Assembly (NCBI GenBank): GCA_002917075.1
Contig: NTMA01000086.1
Span: 62,001-126,000 of the forward strand
Length of the DNA stretch: 64,000 bases
Direction of reading: 5' to 3'
Source of the DNA: Hawksworthiomyces lignivorus
Lineage: Eukaryota; Ascomycota; Sordariomycetes; Ophiostomatales; Ophiostomataceae
Positions 22,843 through 34,928 of this stretch are shown here, piece after piece. Every line of letters begins with the position of its first letter. Within the stretch, counting starts at the first letter, position 1. The notes below the pieces were generated by a model, which had not been told where the DNA came from, searched no databases, and was given only the letters and a program-made list of their open reading frames with translations. The position numbers and the translations under genes are program-made.

Positions 22843-23885
22843 CTAAAATCTCTCCTTCATCCGCGCACTGATGGTGCGCAGGTTGCCGTACACCTTTCCT
22901 GGGGGCTTGCCGAGACTAGTGGATATGTTAGAAAGCTGCTAAGCGCAGAAGCCAAGCATAAACTCAGGGAGAAAAAAAGGCCAACATACATTAAGCTGAC
23001 GACGCTTTCGCGGGCCATGCCGATCTAGTCATCGAGGTCAGTACAACGGTCTCTCTCTCTCTCTCTCTCTATGTCTCTCTTTCCGTCTCTGCTCACCTCT
23101 TTGAAGCCGCCCAGGATGTGGATCTTGGAGCCGCCGGCGACGACGATGCGGGTCTTGGTGGTGTTCTCGATGGCGTACTTGGTGCGGCCGTCCTTGCCGA
23201 CGATGCGGCCGACGGCGCGGGCGAGGTGGTCGCCCTCGAGCGACTTGACGTCCTTGATCTCAAAGGACTGCACGTAGATGCCGTCGAGGCGCAGGATGGC
23301 GATGGCGTCCTCGACGTCGAAGCCCATGGCGAAGGCGCGCACAAAGTCCTCGCCCTTCTGCACGGCCCCGGGCTCCGTCGTGCTGCGCGACGTCCGCAGC
23401 TCCACCGCCTTGGTCTTGACGTTCATCCGAACCTGCAGCCGCAGGTGCTCAACCAGCGGCGTGTAGATCTTGCTCCACGACGCCTTGAGCGGCGCCAGCC
23501 GGTGCGGCGGGATCGGCACCTTGCGCACCTCCCGCCGCGCCACCGGCTCCGCGTCCCGCGCCGCCGCAAACTGCGGCCGCGCCTCCTCATCCACGTCCAT
23601 GCCTGCGTCGTCGCTGTCGCCGCTGCCGCCCGCCGTGGGGAAGTCGCTCTGCTTGGGCTCGGCCGCGACGTCGGTGGGAATCTCGGTCAGCGCCTGGGCG
23701 CTGCCGGCGTCGAGGAGCAGCTCGTTCTCGTCTAGGACTGGTTCGTTACAAAAATCTGTGTCAGCCCCTCTGCTCTGCTGCTCCGCACAACCTCTTCCTA
23801 GCTAACGATCTTGAAACATACCTGTCTGCTGGACATCGACTGGAGGGGCGACATCCGCCTTCTTGAGGGCGGTCGGAGCAGGCAT
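22843..23885 (-). CDS. PNO1: Pre-rRNA processing KH protein Pno1/Dim2
   Basis: Four exons: 23885-23822, 23731-23097, 23024-22990, 22915-22843. Introns of 90, 72 and 74 nt keep frame. The product is 268 aa. An acidic N-terminal region leads into VPIPPHRLAPLKASWSKIY, a hallmark of the family. A KH-type RNA-binding part follows (GRIVGKDGRTKYAIENTT, then GGSKIHILGGFKE), and the tail is ILGKPPGKVYGNLRTISARM. Dim2/Pno1 binds 18S pre-rRNA near the 3' end, recruits the Dim1 dimethylase and works with Nob1 in 40S maturation in nucleolus and cytoplasm. The last three exons code conserved segments in sequence, which confirms the splicing. Intron 2 contains a (CT)n tract at about 23051-23070. Confidence 0.95.
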
Positions 23886-24890
23886 CTTGGGCTGCCTTTC
23901 CAGAAGGAACTGATAGAGGTCTGAGAGGACAAGGGTAGAAACCAGCAGTGGTGGAGTGTGTGTGTCCGTATAGAGAACTCAGAGTTGTATTCTTCTCGGC
24001 TGTCTCGTGTTCTATGCCTCAAGGCGGTGTTGACTCTCTCTCTCTGTCACTCTCAGTCGCTATGGTCTCTCACTTTCTTTTTTTTTTCTATTTTTTTTTC
24101 TTTATCTTTTTTTTAGGCCATTAAACTTTTTTTTCTGCCTTTTGTGGGGTCGTATTGCATATCCTTCTGGCAAGGCCCTCTCTTATCGGGGCTTATCGGT
24201 TTGACCGCCAAATAGAGGGATGGTGCTCTGTCTGGCGCTGTCCCGCACTCTCCCGCCGCTGTCCCGCAGTTGTCTAGACTCCCACCTTTCCACCTTTTTA
24301 GCGGCCTTCAGGCCCCTCGCTCAGAGGCGAATAGCGTGCTTAATCGCCTAATAGCAGCCCAAAGTCTGCGCGTCATTGGTGAACAAAGAGGGAAAGATCC
24401 AATAAAAGAATTAAAATAAATAGTAAAAATAAAGAAGAAAAAAGAAAGAAGAAAGAAAAAAGAAAAAAAAAAAGAAAAAGAAACGACAAGACAAGACAAG
24501 CAGCCAATATCATTTGCTCGACCTCTGCTTCTTCTCCATTCCCTCTCCCACGTTTCGTGACGACACTCCTCCTCCACCGCCCTTTACCCTTTACGATAAA
24601 AAGGCAGAGACAACGAAGAGACAGTCAGCAAACAGCCAAGACTAGACTCCCCTCAGTTGCGGCCATTGTTTGAATATGAATTGACGAAGCTGTCTGTCTC
24701 TTGTTTCTCTTCTTTTTCCCTCGCTAATTTGACCTTCCTCTGATCGAAAAAGCAGCAACTTTTTCACGATCACCCCATTCGCTTTCTTTCTCTCTTCGCT
24801 CTCTCTCTTATTTTGTTTCTCTCCCTCTCTCACCACCACCTCCCCTTCTCCTCGACAGACCCCTCCCTTCGTCCCCCTCGAAAATGCAAA
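23886..24890. promoter_or_regulatory. Divergent promoter region, PNO1 and MDM31/32
   Basis: About 1 kb between divergent starts. On the minus strand it begins with CT-rich leader sequence. It has T-rich tracts at 24,078-24,135, an A/G-only tract (about 24,420-24,500) and CT-rich sequence just before the Mdm31/32 ATG. Two TTATCGG strings (GATA cores on the other strand) lie near 24,184-24,200. The promoter role follows from position; specific sites are not demonstrated. Confidence 0.45.
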
Positions 24891-27812
24891 ATGCCTTCTA
24901 GTTCGGCGTCGACCCATCAACTGGGTCGCCAATTTTGGTCTTCGCTCCGCGGCTCCCTCGAGTCCCTGGCCTGGCAGGCCCCTACCGCCGCCGCCCGCCG
25001 CCACGGCCAGCGGTCCCTGCACCGCCTGGGCATCGGCCACGCCTTCTCCGCAGCCCAGGCCAGCCCGCAGCCGCGGTCCTTCTCCTTCTTCGCGGGCGGC
25101 CGCCGGCTCTTTGGCTCTGCCAGCAGCTCCGGCATTCCCGGACGCCTTCTGGGGGGCGGCGGCGGAAATGGATCCTGTGCGGCAGCCGGCAGCCGGCTGT
25201 CGCCCAACAGCGTGCGCCGCAGCTGCACGTCGGGCGGCCTGCTGCTGCTGGGCCTGAGCTCGCCCTCGTCGTCGTCGTCCACCGTCGTCGTCGCCACCTG
25301 CACCGCCGTTGCTGACACCACCCTCTCCGGCACAGGTGGCAGCGTGCAAAAGGCCGGCCTCGGCCGCCTGGCCCGCCTGGCCTACCAGCGCCGCTTCTCG
25401 CTGTACCAGCACCACGCCCCGCAGCACGGCGGGCTGATCTTTGGCGTCCGTGTGGCTGAGCGGCGTGCGGCGGTGCCGGCGGCGGGGCTGCGCGTCCCGC
25501 GGGGCGAGGCAAGGCGGCTCAAGTCGACCAGCACTGGCAGACCCGCGGCCCCGCAGGTGCGGCGCGGGGAGGGGCCGGACAGGAGCAGAGCACCAGAGGC
25601 GGATCCGCAGCGAACGCCAGCACCAGCAGAGCAGAAAAAGCTCGCCGGGGACCAGCAGGCGCCGACACATCCGCCGTCGGGCGCCGAAGACGCCGACTCC
25701 ATAGCGAGCTCCATGTCCAAGTACCTGCAGTCGCATCTGCCCAAGATCCCCCACCGGCCGACCAAGGAAGAGCTCCTCGCCGCCGCCACCGGGTTCTGGC
25801 AGCGCGCCACCGTCCGCCTCAAGTGGTTCTCCATCCGCAGCATGCGGCCCTGGAACCTCGACGAGTGGGGCGCCTTTGTCTCCTGGGTCATGCTGGGCCA
25901 CATCGTGTGGATCCTGGTCGGCACCACCACATTTGTCTCCCTCGTCATCCTCACCATCAACACCGTGTTTGCACAAGGTAAGGAGAGAGCTGCGTGTTGT
26001 TGCTATGCGAGCTTATTGGGTGCCGTTCTGTACTGATACTTGTTTTTTTTTTTTTTTTTTGCAGAGACGCTTGCCAAGTGGGTTGGTGACTACCTGACCC
26101 AGTCGGCCGGCATCACCGTCGTGTTCGAGTCGGCCATTGTGCCCAAGTGGAAGGACGGCGTCATCACGTTCCGCAACGTGTTCGTGTCGCGCCGGCCCGG
26201 CCAGATCAAGTCGTCCGTCATGAAGGGCTCGTCCACCAGCGCCGCCGCCATCGCGGCCGCGCGGCACACGCACGACCCGGCCGCAGCCGCGGCAGCGTCA
26301 GGGAGCGGCGGCGACGACGACGATGAAGAAGAAGTGGTCGACGACGGCAACTACACGCAATTTGACGTGACCATCAACAGCGTCGATGTGACACTGTCGT
26401 TCCTCAAGTGGTGGAACGGCAAGGGCATGCTCAAGGACGTCGAGGTCAAGGGCGTGCGCGGCGTCGTCGACCGCACCTCGGTCACCTGGGCGAAAGGCCC
26501 GCTGGACCCCTTCTCCTTCCGCCACGAGCACCAGCCGGGCGACTTTGAGATCGAGCGCTTCAAGCTCGAGGACCTCATGGTCACCGTCCACCAGCCGGGC
26601 GGCTTCCGCCCCTTCTCCATCAGCATCTTCTCCTGCGAGCTGCCCCAGCTGCGCAAGCAGTGGCTCTTCTACGACTTCTTGTCCGCCAACCACGTCTCCG
26701 GCGCCTACGACGGCTCCCTCTTCACCATCCACCCGCGCCAGGTCCAGCACCAGGCCGCCGCCCTCCTGCCGGGCGTCCCCGGCATGACCGCCACCGCCGC
26801 CGCCATGGCCACCGGCGTCGTCGACAACAGCCACCACAACATCAACAACCCGGGGCCCGTCGGGCCCGTCACCCTCTCCGCCGCCGCCGCCGCCACCGCC
26901 GCCGAGGCCGCGTCGTCGGCTGCGCCGCTGGCCCCCTGGAAGAAGTTCTCGCGGCTGCGCATCGACGGGCTCAAGATCGACCACCTCAACCGCGGCGACC
27001 CGGGCCCCTTTGGCTGGATCTACGAGGGCAATGTCGACATTGTCGCCGACGTCATGTTCCCGGCCGACGCCGACGAGAGCATCGCCAAGGTCATGAGCGA
27101 CTTTTACGACAAGATGGAGGAGGCCGTCACCAGCAACCGCTACATCCGCATCCTCGACGGCAACTACTACGGTAGTACTAGCAATAGCGGCAACAACAAC
27201 GGCGACGCCGCCGCCGCCGCCGCCACCGGCCACCTGGACGTCGACAGCGGGTGGGAGACGCCGGCGCGGGGCCACCTCGCCTGGGACCAGGCACCTGTGG
27301 CGGATACTGCCGCTGCCGGCGCTGCTGCTGCTGCTGTGCCCACTCCAGCGCCAGACGACGCGGACGCAGATGCGTCTGCTGCCACAGTCACCGCCGCCGC
27401 CGCTTCGGCCGACCCGCTGCCGCAGTACGTGGTCATGGACCTGCGGCTGCACCTCAACGACGTGCGGGCGGCGGTGCCCTTCTTCCCGGCGTCGGACGCG
27501 CTGGGCCAGACGCGCGCGCAGTCGTACGTCAACGCGGCGCTGATCCGCCCCATCGTCGCCTACATCAACGCCAAGCGCACCTACATCCCCATCAGCTGCC
27601 GCGTCGTCAAGCACCTCGCCGACTTTGACGGCTCCTGGACCACCTACGACTGCGGCCTGCTCGACGACTGCTCCGCCGAGGTCTACGCCGCCTTTGCCCG
27701 CGACGTCGAGGACCAGCAGTCCCGCGTGCGCCGCCTCAAAAAGGTCGGCTTCTGGACCCTCAGCATGGTCGTGCACGCGCTGCTGGCCGGCGTGGCCGGC
27801 GACCTGCTGTGA
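24891..27812 (+). CDS. Mitochondrial inner-membrane protein Mdm31/Mdm32
   Basis: Exons 24891-25977 and 26065-27812 with an 87-nt intron (25978-26064, ending in T20 then GCAG). The product is 944 aa. The N-terminus is Arg/Ser-rich without early acids, consistent with a mitochondrial presequence. Near residue 330 a membrane segment (WVMLGHIVWILVGTTTFVSLV) precedes ETLAKWVGDYLTQSAGITVVFESAIVPKW, typical of Mdm31/32. A second membrane segment lies at the very C-terminus (TLSMVVHALLAGVAG). The yeast proteins are needed for mitochondrial shape, mtDNA nucleoid stability and phospholipid homeostasis. This one is longer than the roughly 600-residue yeast members because of Ala/Ser/Gly-rich insertions (for example at about 26,230-26,320 and 27,170-27,400). 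Confidence 0.9.
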
Positions 27813-28941
27813 TCAGGGCGGGCTATTTACAAGTCGACAAAGGGGGGCCATACGAAAAGATACCACTCCACTTTTTTGTTTTTGTTTTCTCTTCACTTTT
27901 GTAAAATTTGTCTATATATATTTAAACGACGTTATGGTACATAGATGGCATGGAGCACCAAAAAAAAAATAACCGGCGTTCATCAGGGTATTCAAAACGG
28001 ATGGTTTCAAAGGGCTGCTTTTGCCCGTCTAGGAACCTGGAATTGTCAGGTTGGCGTGGCCAGGGAAAAAAGGGGCGACGGTATATGCATTCTACTACAT
28101 ATTTTTCTCCTCACCTGGGTATGACACTGGCGTTTTCCTTTACCTACGTGTTTTATCGTACAGAAGAGTAGCGGCGTTTATCCGTAAAGGTCTTTCTGGG
28201 GCACGAACAAATAAAGAAGCAATTTTCAAGCACAAAGCAACTGAGCATCTGAGCGAGCATGAGTTACGTACAAATCTGTAGTTTTTTCTTTCTAAAACAC
28301 AATAATCAAAAAGACGACACGTCTAGTCTTGGCTGCCCCTTTTTTTCTCTATGACAATCAAAACCGCTCGTCTGGCGAGAGTCTCCGCGTCTGGTCTAGT
28401 CGCATTCTTCAAGGGAAGGGGATGTGTGTGCAAATGCAGAATCAAAATCAAAATCGATCTGAATAGGGGGTAATGAAGCCTAGATAGACTCGGGGTGTTG
28501 AACAGTACAAATTAAAAAAACAAAAACAAAAACAAAAACACACAAGACAGATGACGATGAAAGCGAGGAACAACAAGCACAGAATGCCCCAGCGCGAAGA
28601 TGGCGGTGTTCAACCGCTAGTAGGAAACACAAAGCCTTTCTCGTCTTTCCCTTTTCCCAGATTCCCTCCCTTTTTGTTTAGTTGCCCTGTGTTATGCCGT
28701 TTCGCTTCTACTCTTCCAGACATACGAACCTCTTTCTCTCTCTCTCTTTCATGCAAACTCCGCATTAAACCAAAAAATCCAAAAAAAAATGAAACACCAG
28801 TAGGAAAGAGAGAGAGAGAGCCAAAGGAAAATCCGTGAAAGACCATATACATCGTGTTCCTACATTAAACAAATCGGCCGCCATCGCCATGGGACGAGCA
28901 AGCCGGCACAAGAGAAGAGACTTTCCGCGGCGGGGGCGTCT
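27813..28941. other. Convergent intergenic, no gene seen
   Basis: About 1.1 kb between the convergent Mdm31/32 and eIF3j genes. It is AT-rich with CAAAAA repeats (about 28,518-28,540). No coding region of neighbour-like composition. Confidence 0.5.
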
Positions 28942-30345
28942 TCACATGAAGTCGTCACTGCATTTCGTTAGCTCACTCGAGTAATTGCAAGAGGGGGGGA
29001 GAAAGAAACAGAAGGGAGGAAAAGAAAAATGAACAAAGAAAGAGAAAGCACGTACTCGCCATAGGCGTCGTCGTCGTAGGCACCAGTGTCGACGACGTTC
29101 GGCCGGGCGATGGCCAGGGTGGTCTTGGTCTTAGCGGCCTTGGTCTTCTTGCCGCCCTTGTCGGCGGCCTTCTCCTCGCGCAGCTTGTCGTTGCTCAGGG
29201 TGGTCAAGGAGCTGCCGACCTTCTTGATCTGGTCGCTGGGCAGGTCGCGGCAGAGCTGCTTGACCAGCTCCTGAGCGAACAGCACGTAGTGCGGCTTCTT
29301 GGCGTTGGCGCTCAGGATGGGGCCCACGGTCTGCAGCAGCTTGTCGAACTGGGCCTTGGTGGTTGGGTTCAGCAGCGGCAGGGTGCTCAGGTCGATGGTC
29401 TTGGTCGGGTCGCTCTCGTCGATGACCACGGCCGACGCCTTGAGGGCGGCGGCCGACTTGCGGGAGCCATTTCCGGCCGAGATACCGACGTCGCTAAACA
29501 GGTCGGCAGCGTGCTGCAGGTCGGCGTCCTGCTCACTCTGCCGCAGCCGATCCCGGCGCTGCGACTCGGTCTCGTTGGAGCGGGAGGCGGCGGCAGCGTC
29601 GGCAGCCGCTTGCTGGCGCACGCGGTCGGCAACATGGTCAGCAATGCGCTGGCCCTTTGATTTCTTGTCCGCAGCCGCCTTGGCAGCCGCGGCCGCTGCC
29701 TTGGCCTTGGCCTCTGCCTCCTTCTTGGCCTTCTCGCGCTCGACCTCGGAGTCGTCAGCGTCCCATGAGTCGAGCACCTGTCGCGAGATTTCGTATTAGC
29801 ATGGACACAAAAATTGGCGATGATTTGGAGGTCATCTCGTAGAGAGACAGTTTGTCTCAGGAGAGAGGGGGCAGGTGGAGCATACGTCGCTATCGTTCTC
29901 TTCTTCGTCCTCGAACTTGTTGGATCTCCGGAGCAGGCCCGGGGCAGGGGCAGTGTTTGAAGACTCGGAACCGCTCGACGAGTCGTCCTCCTCGTCTATC
30001 CATGAAAGGAAAAAAAAGACCGTCAGCCTGAGAAATCTTCAATATGATATGGTGACCTGATTCCGACTTCTTTTCGAATGAAGTCCCGGCCCAAGACCCC
30101 TCTCATCGCGCCATTTTCTCTCGGGTGTTCCTGTAGCCGCCCAGCATATAAACTGATCTCCTGCCGAGATAGCCCAGATGCTGAAGGATGCTGATGCCAC
30201 AGAAGCACGCAAGAAGAAAAATCCTGTGATGCCTCGGCTCCCAGGACGCGGCACGCTGCCAGGAGGGCGAGCGGGCTAAGAGATCTGAAATCGATGTAGG
30301 AGGTCGCGAAAATGACCAAAACTTACCCCACTGTTTGCCTGGCAT
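28942..30345 (-). CDS. HCR1: Translation initiation factor eIF3 subunit j (Hcr1)
   Basis: Four exons: 30345-30327 (19 nt), 29995-29886, 29777-29056, 28957-28942 (16 nt). Introns of 331, 108 and 98 nt join in frame to 288 aa. The product starts MPGKQWDEEDD, contains VLDSWDADDSEVEREKAKKE, the fungal eIF3j signature, and a Lys/Ala-rich coiled region. It continues through TIDLSTLPLLNPTTKAQFDKL and ends in an acidic tail DDDFM. eIF3j binds the 40S decoding centre, helps subunit joining and recycling, and in yeast also aids 20S pre-rRNA processing. The two tiny terminal exons were placed because they restore the expected KQWDEE start and DDFM end. Exons 2 and 3 are secure; the 331-nt first intron is the longest in the window. 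Confidence 0.9.
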
Positions 30346-32023
30346 TTTGGCTTTTGAAGTGCGCTGTCTTTGCAGATATCGAAGCGAGGATGAATGTAAA
30401 ATCGATCTACTCAGATGGTAGAGAGGTGGTATGCAAAGGAGATGCAGCGCACCGCGTAGGCAGCGAAGTCGATGTGGACAGGTGTGAGACAAGGAGGGTT
30501 TGCGAAGAAGAAGGGGGGAAGAAGAGAGTGAGAGACGAAAATTGTGGGTTTTTGAAAATTATTCGAGTGCACACAGTTCCAGCCAGGCCGTCAGCGCCTG
30601 CCAGTAATAATAGTCAGTCCACATATACATACATAGTAAGTGCGATGGGCGCCGGGACTAAAAGCCGGTTGGGTGGAAAATGGGGGTAAAACGCTGTAAG
30701 TTGGGCAGGCACGCGAAAAGTATAGGGAAAACGGGAGGCAAGGGTGAGGCAGCCCAATTAAAAAAAAAAAAAAAAACTAAAACTGATCGACTAAAGCCAT
30801 ATAACTAAAAACTATAACAGTGCAGACTTTTGCACAGTAATTGCATATGGCGGCAGATTTGCGGATTAAAAGGAAGGGGCACAAACGGCAACGGCCGCGC
30901 CGTCTATCCCTTCTCTCTTTCTAATTTAGAACAAACTGGCAAAACGGGACGCTTGGTGATTAGCCGCACACACACAAATGTACACAAATGCACGGAAATG
31001 GTATTCGAACATATAGAAGTTGAAGGTATGAGGCACGTGAAACACCTTCTGTCTACGCTTGCTTGTGTACAGGAAAGAGCAGACGAACAGAGCGTAAGAT
31101 GCTGCAAACAAGGGCGCGCAATGGGATCGCGTCGCGCTCCAGAACATCTACTCGACTTCATGCTCAGAGAGATGTCTAGATAGTGCCCGCATCCGGGTCA
31201 TTCCTGTAGACGGATCGACCGTGCGCCGAACAAAGCGCAACGCGCACAGCGCAAGGCGCAAGGTGCACAGGCCTACACAATCATATGCGGTCATTCCAAA
31301 ATCCAGAAGGAAGCATTTGAAACAGAGAAAGAAAGATCTGCTGTGTCTTCCCTTTCTCTTGGTCCACTGCGTCCTCTGTTCTATCTGCTCTAGTTGTCTC
31401 AAAGTGCATATCGTCTCTATTGCGGTTCCCTTTTCTGGGCCCTGTCATCCTAGCACCCTTGCGCCCCTCCTTTGCTGCCCCTCGTCCAGATTAGGGATGA
31501 TGTCATTTGCAGCAAAAATAGGATTTTGCGCCGTCGCGTCCGCATGCAACATTGTGCCCTCCACAGTGGCACTCACTGGCAATATTTTTCTTTTTACCTG
31601 GAATGTGCATGTCTGTCCACCAAATCAGCATTCATATCGACGGTCGCATGTCATGCTGTTCCTTTGTGAACAAAATCGTTCAGGGCTTCTAACATTGCAC
31701 AGCCATCTGAGCCGTCAACAGCGAGAGCAACAAACTCCACACAGAAGACTCGTACTCCTCCATCGCCGGTAGGGCGCACGACCCGACAACTAACGAGGCA
31801 TGCCATGGCTAAGCGCTGCACAGCGCACCCGCTGTTCTGCAGTTGCATTAGTTGTGTCCATCACGTCTAGAAGGGTGTATTTGTTAACAGACGCCAGAAA
31901 AACACAGCACTAATGCAAGCGGGAAAAAAAAATTGAATATCCACATAGCAAGCGAATGCACAACTATGGAGTATTACAGCACAGCAGGCAGATTCCGATA
32001 GTTGATAAGGTAGCAACCCGTTT

Positions 32024-32086
32024 CGGCTTACGGCTTGCGGCTTGCGGTTTGCGGCTTACGGCTTACGGCCTGCGGCTTGCGGCTTG
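32024..32086. repeat. Heptamer tandem array, nine units
   Basis: Nine consecutive 7-nt units follow the consensus CGGCTTR, alternating between A and G in the last place; two have one internal change (CGGTTTG, CGGCCTG). One isolated similar unit occurs near 32,262. Confidence 0.85.
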
Positions 32087-32638
32087 CTGTGTTTTGAACA
32101 GACCACATGCAATTCTACGGACAAAAAGGTTCATCACTTTTAATCGTTGATCTCGATGCTGGCACAAATCATCAAACTGCCCTTCACATGTCCAACCGAC
32201 AAGCGGAACGCAAAGCAGCGGCAACGAACAGGATGCCGGTTTAAAGCAATCGGGCACCTCGGCTTACGGTTGTCGGGCTCGGCTCCTACGCTGGCCAGAG
32301 AAAAGACGCCTCTTTCTTGAAGTGTCTCAAAAATAGAAAGATACTGTGGCTCGTGGACGGAGATGTCCTCCCTGCGGGCAACAGATCGCCGAAATGAAGG
32401 CTTCCTGATTTGGGACTAAGTTGTACGAGTTACCCTTTTCCAGTCCTGTGACCTCGTCTATCTTTCTTGTGTCCATAATATGGACCACTCACATAATATG
32501 CTTCGCTTGAGAAAGGGGACGATGAAAAACGAAAATGAGACGGAATCAAAACCTCAGCCTCTCAGACACCGCCCGAGAAAATCCGGGTTTTTTCCAGGCT
32601 CTATATCACATGACCCCTATCCTAGTTGGCGTGCGTTC

Positions 32639-32683
32639 TTAGATGAGTCGCCGCATTAGATGAGTCGCCTTAGATGAGTCGCC
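32639..32683. repeat. Three copies of a 14-mer with TGAGTCG core
   Basis: TTAGATGAGTCGCC is repeated exactly at 32639-32652, 32656-32669 and 32670-32683; only GCA separates the first two. TGAGTC matches half of the bZIP/Gcn4-type site. It lies 1.1 kb upstream of the AOX start. Regulatory function is inference. Confidence 0.7.
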
Positions 32684-33752
32684 TAGGCTTATTCTCATCT
32701 CCAAATCAAAAGATCCGCGCTCCACAAAAAGCAAAGAATTTGCTCAATGGAGCGTCTTTTCTCCAACACGAGGCTGAAAAAAAAAACAAAGAGCTCCGCC
32801 GCCTTCTTACCGCGGAGCTTACTTTCTTACTGTGTTGTCTCTCTTTCCTTTCAATATTTTCATTTCCCCCTTCCTCTTGTGCCACCGGTGTTTGCTGTCG
32901 AAAATTGATCGGCGATTGTTGACCTACATTCCGTGTCTTTGAACCATTCTCTGTTCCATTTTTTAAACCTCCTTTCCTTGTTATTCTCGTCTCCATTTTA
33001 AATTTGTGTTTCTCTTGTGTCGTTTCTTTCTCAAGTGACCTAAGATGGTAGTTTCGCCTTCGCTGTTGGTCTCATCTCACTGTAGCTTCAAGGCTGTTCC
33101 TGCACGGCATATACGGCGGAAGATGCGACATTATTACAGTCTATTCCGTCCTTGCATCTCTGGCTTGCCCATCTCTAATATGAATAAGCAGTATGGCAAA
33201 TCAGGACAAGTGCAATTCTAAACGTGTGGGGGGTGACCCAGGAATTGGAGTAAGAGCTTTCTTACAACGTACAAAGTACTGCTCCAACTGTGAGACATCT
33301 TGGGGCGCCAGGTTTCCGTGGCGTCGCCGACCCTCCACCAAATCCCTAATGGTGTTGAGAGCACATGTCGCCCCGCCACGGCGTCATGGCTTACCCGAAA
33401 CCTTCTGACGCCTCAGCTCTTTTGCGTGCAGCATGTCTCCGTGTTGTCCTCTAGCCTCTTGTTTATCCCTATCAGTAACGCCCGCCCCTGGATCTTGTAG
33501 TTCTATTCTAGTGTCAGGCAATTGATAAGAGAAAATATAAATTAGCCTTGGACTTGAAGCATGAAGATGTCAGTCTCAATTGTCTTCATTTTTCAACTTG
33601 CTCAGTAATCCCCAACTGCCTCTCTGCTTATTATCTTGCACGAGCCTCTTCACACACATCTTTTATGTCCGGCTCTCTGCCTCCTTCTTACCATACACAC
33701 ATACGCATACATACACAGACACACACACATATACATATACACACACACAACC

Positions 33753-34928
33753 ATGACTACAGTACGGCTTAGTGCCACGGCTCTTGGTCAGCCTCAGCTC
33801 GTGGGCAAGCAGATTGCCCGCGCTGCTCTGCCCATCCTCTGCTCTTCGCCAGCGTCGCTGTGCGCGGCCGGCCCGCGCAGGCCGGCCGCACAGGGTTGCA
33901 GCCTGCCCTCGCCGGCTGTTTCTATCTCCAGGGCCTCCTTCTCCACCACATCAGCGGTGCGCATGCGGGACTTCTTTCCCATCCAAGAGACGGAGCACAT
34001 CCGCCAGACGCCGGCGGCGTGGCCGCACCACGGCTACACCGAAGCGGAGATGCTCGCGGTGAAGACGGGCCACCGCCCTCCCGAGACGATCGGCGACAAG
34101 ATTGCCTGGCGGCTGATGCGCATCTGCCGGATCAGCATGGACTGGGTCACGGGCATGCGGCGCGACCAGAAGTCGGACAAGAAGCATCCGACGACAGCGG
34201 TGACCGCCGAAAAGCCGCTGACCGAGGCCCAGTGGCTGACCCGCTTCATCTTCCTCGAGTCCATCGCGGGCGTGCCGGGCATGGTAGCCGGCATGCTGCG
34301 CCACCTGCACTCGATCCGCCGGCTCAAGCGCGACAACGGCTGGATCGAGTCGCTGCTCGAGGAGTCGTACAACGAGCGCATGCACCTCATGACCTTTATG
34401 AAGATGTGCGAGCCCGGCTGGCTCATGAAGTTTTTGATCCTCGGCGCCCAGGGCGTCTACTTCAACACCATGTTCTTTGCCTATCTCATCAGCCCCCGCG
34501 TCTGCCACCGCTTCGTCGGCTACCTCGAGGAGGAAGCCGTCCACACCTACACCCGCTGCATCGCCGAGATCGACGCCGGCAACGTCCCGTCCTGGATCGA
34601 TCCCAAGTTCCGCGTCCCCGAGATTGCCGTGCGCTACTGGAACATGCCCGAGGGCAAGCGCAGCATGAAGGACCTGCTCCTGTACATTCGGGTACGTTTT
34701 TTTGGGGGGTTTTTTTTTTCATGTTAAAAAGAGTAAGGACTCTGGGCATCTGCTAACACATATGCGTTCTAGGCCGACGAAGCTGGTCACCGTGGCGTCA
34801 ACCACACGCTGGGCAACCTCGACCAGAAGCTGGATCCTAACCCGTTCGTCAGCGAGTATAAGTCAGGCCGTGCCCCGCCGACGCCGCTGGCAAAGCCCGC
34901 CGGCTACGAGCGAAGTGAGGTTATGTGA
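33753..34928 (+). CDS. AOX1: Mitochondrial alternative oxidase
   Basis: Exons 33753-34691 and 34773-34928 with an 81-nt intron (34692-34772). The product is 364 aa. An Arg/Ser/Ala-rich presequence ends near [12 protein letters not shown]. The diiron motifs are all present: [31 protein letters not shown] and [11 protein letters not shown] (E316, H319). The intron falls exactly before the last of these. The enzyme oxidises ubiquinol and reduces oxygen to water in the inner membrane without proton pumping, bypassing complexes III and IV. It is typically induced when the cytochrome path is blocked. Length is normal for fungal AOX. The start lies directly after a CA/TA-rich leader (CACACACAACC before ATG). 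Confidence 0.96.

Larger units (their letters stand above)
30346..33752. other. Intergenic; upstream of eIF3j and AOX genes
   Basis: About 3.4 kb between divergent genes. It contains A-rich tracts (about 30,760-30,776), a nine-unit heptamer array (32,024-32,086), a triple 14-mer (32,639-32,683) and a CA/TA-rich leader immediately before the AOX ATG (33,690-33,752). Open frames up to 183 codons (31,221-31,772 plus) have no recognisable domain or GC3 bias. I see no gene. Confidence 0.45.

Noticed and set aside
24642..25976. 444-codon minus-strand open frame
   Set aside because: Shadow of the first Mdm31/32 exon and its leader; low-complexity Gly/Arg/Ala translation.
26298..27776. 492-codon open frame on the minus strand
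   Set aside because: It is antisense to Mdm31/32; GC-rich third positions leave the opposite frames open. No domain.
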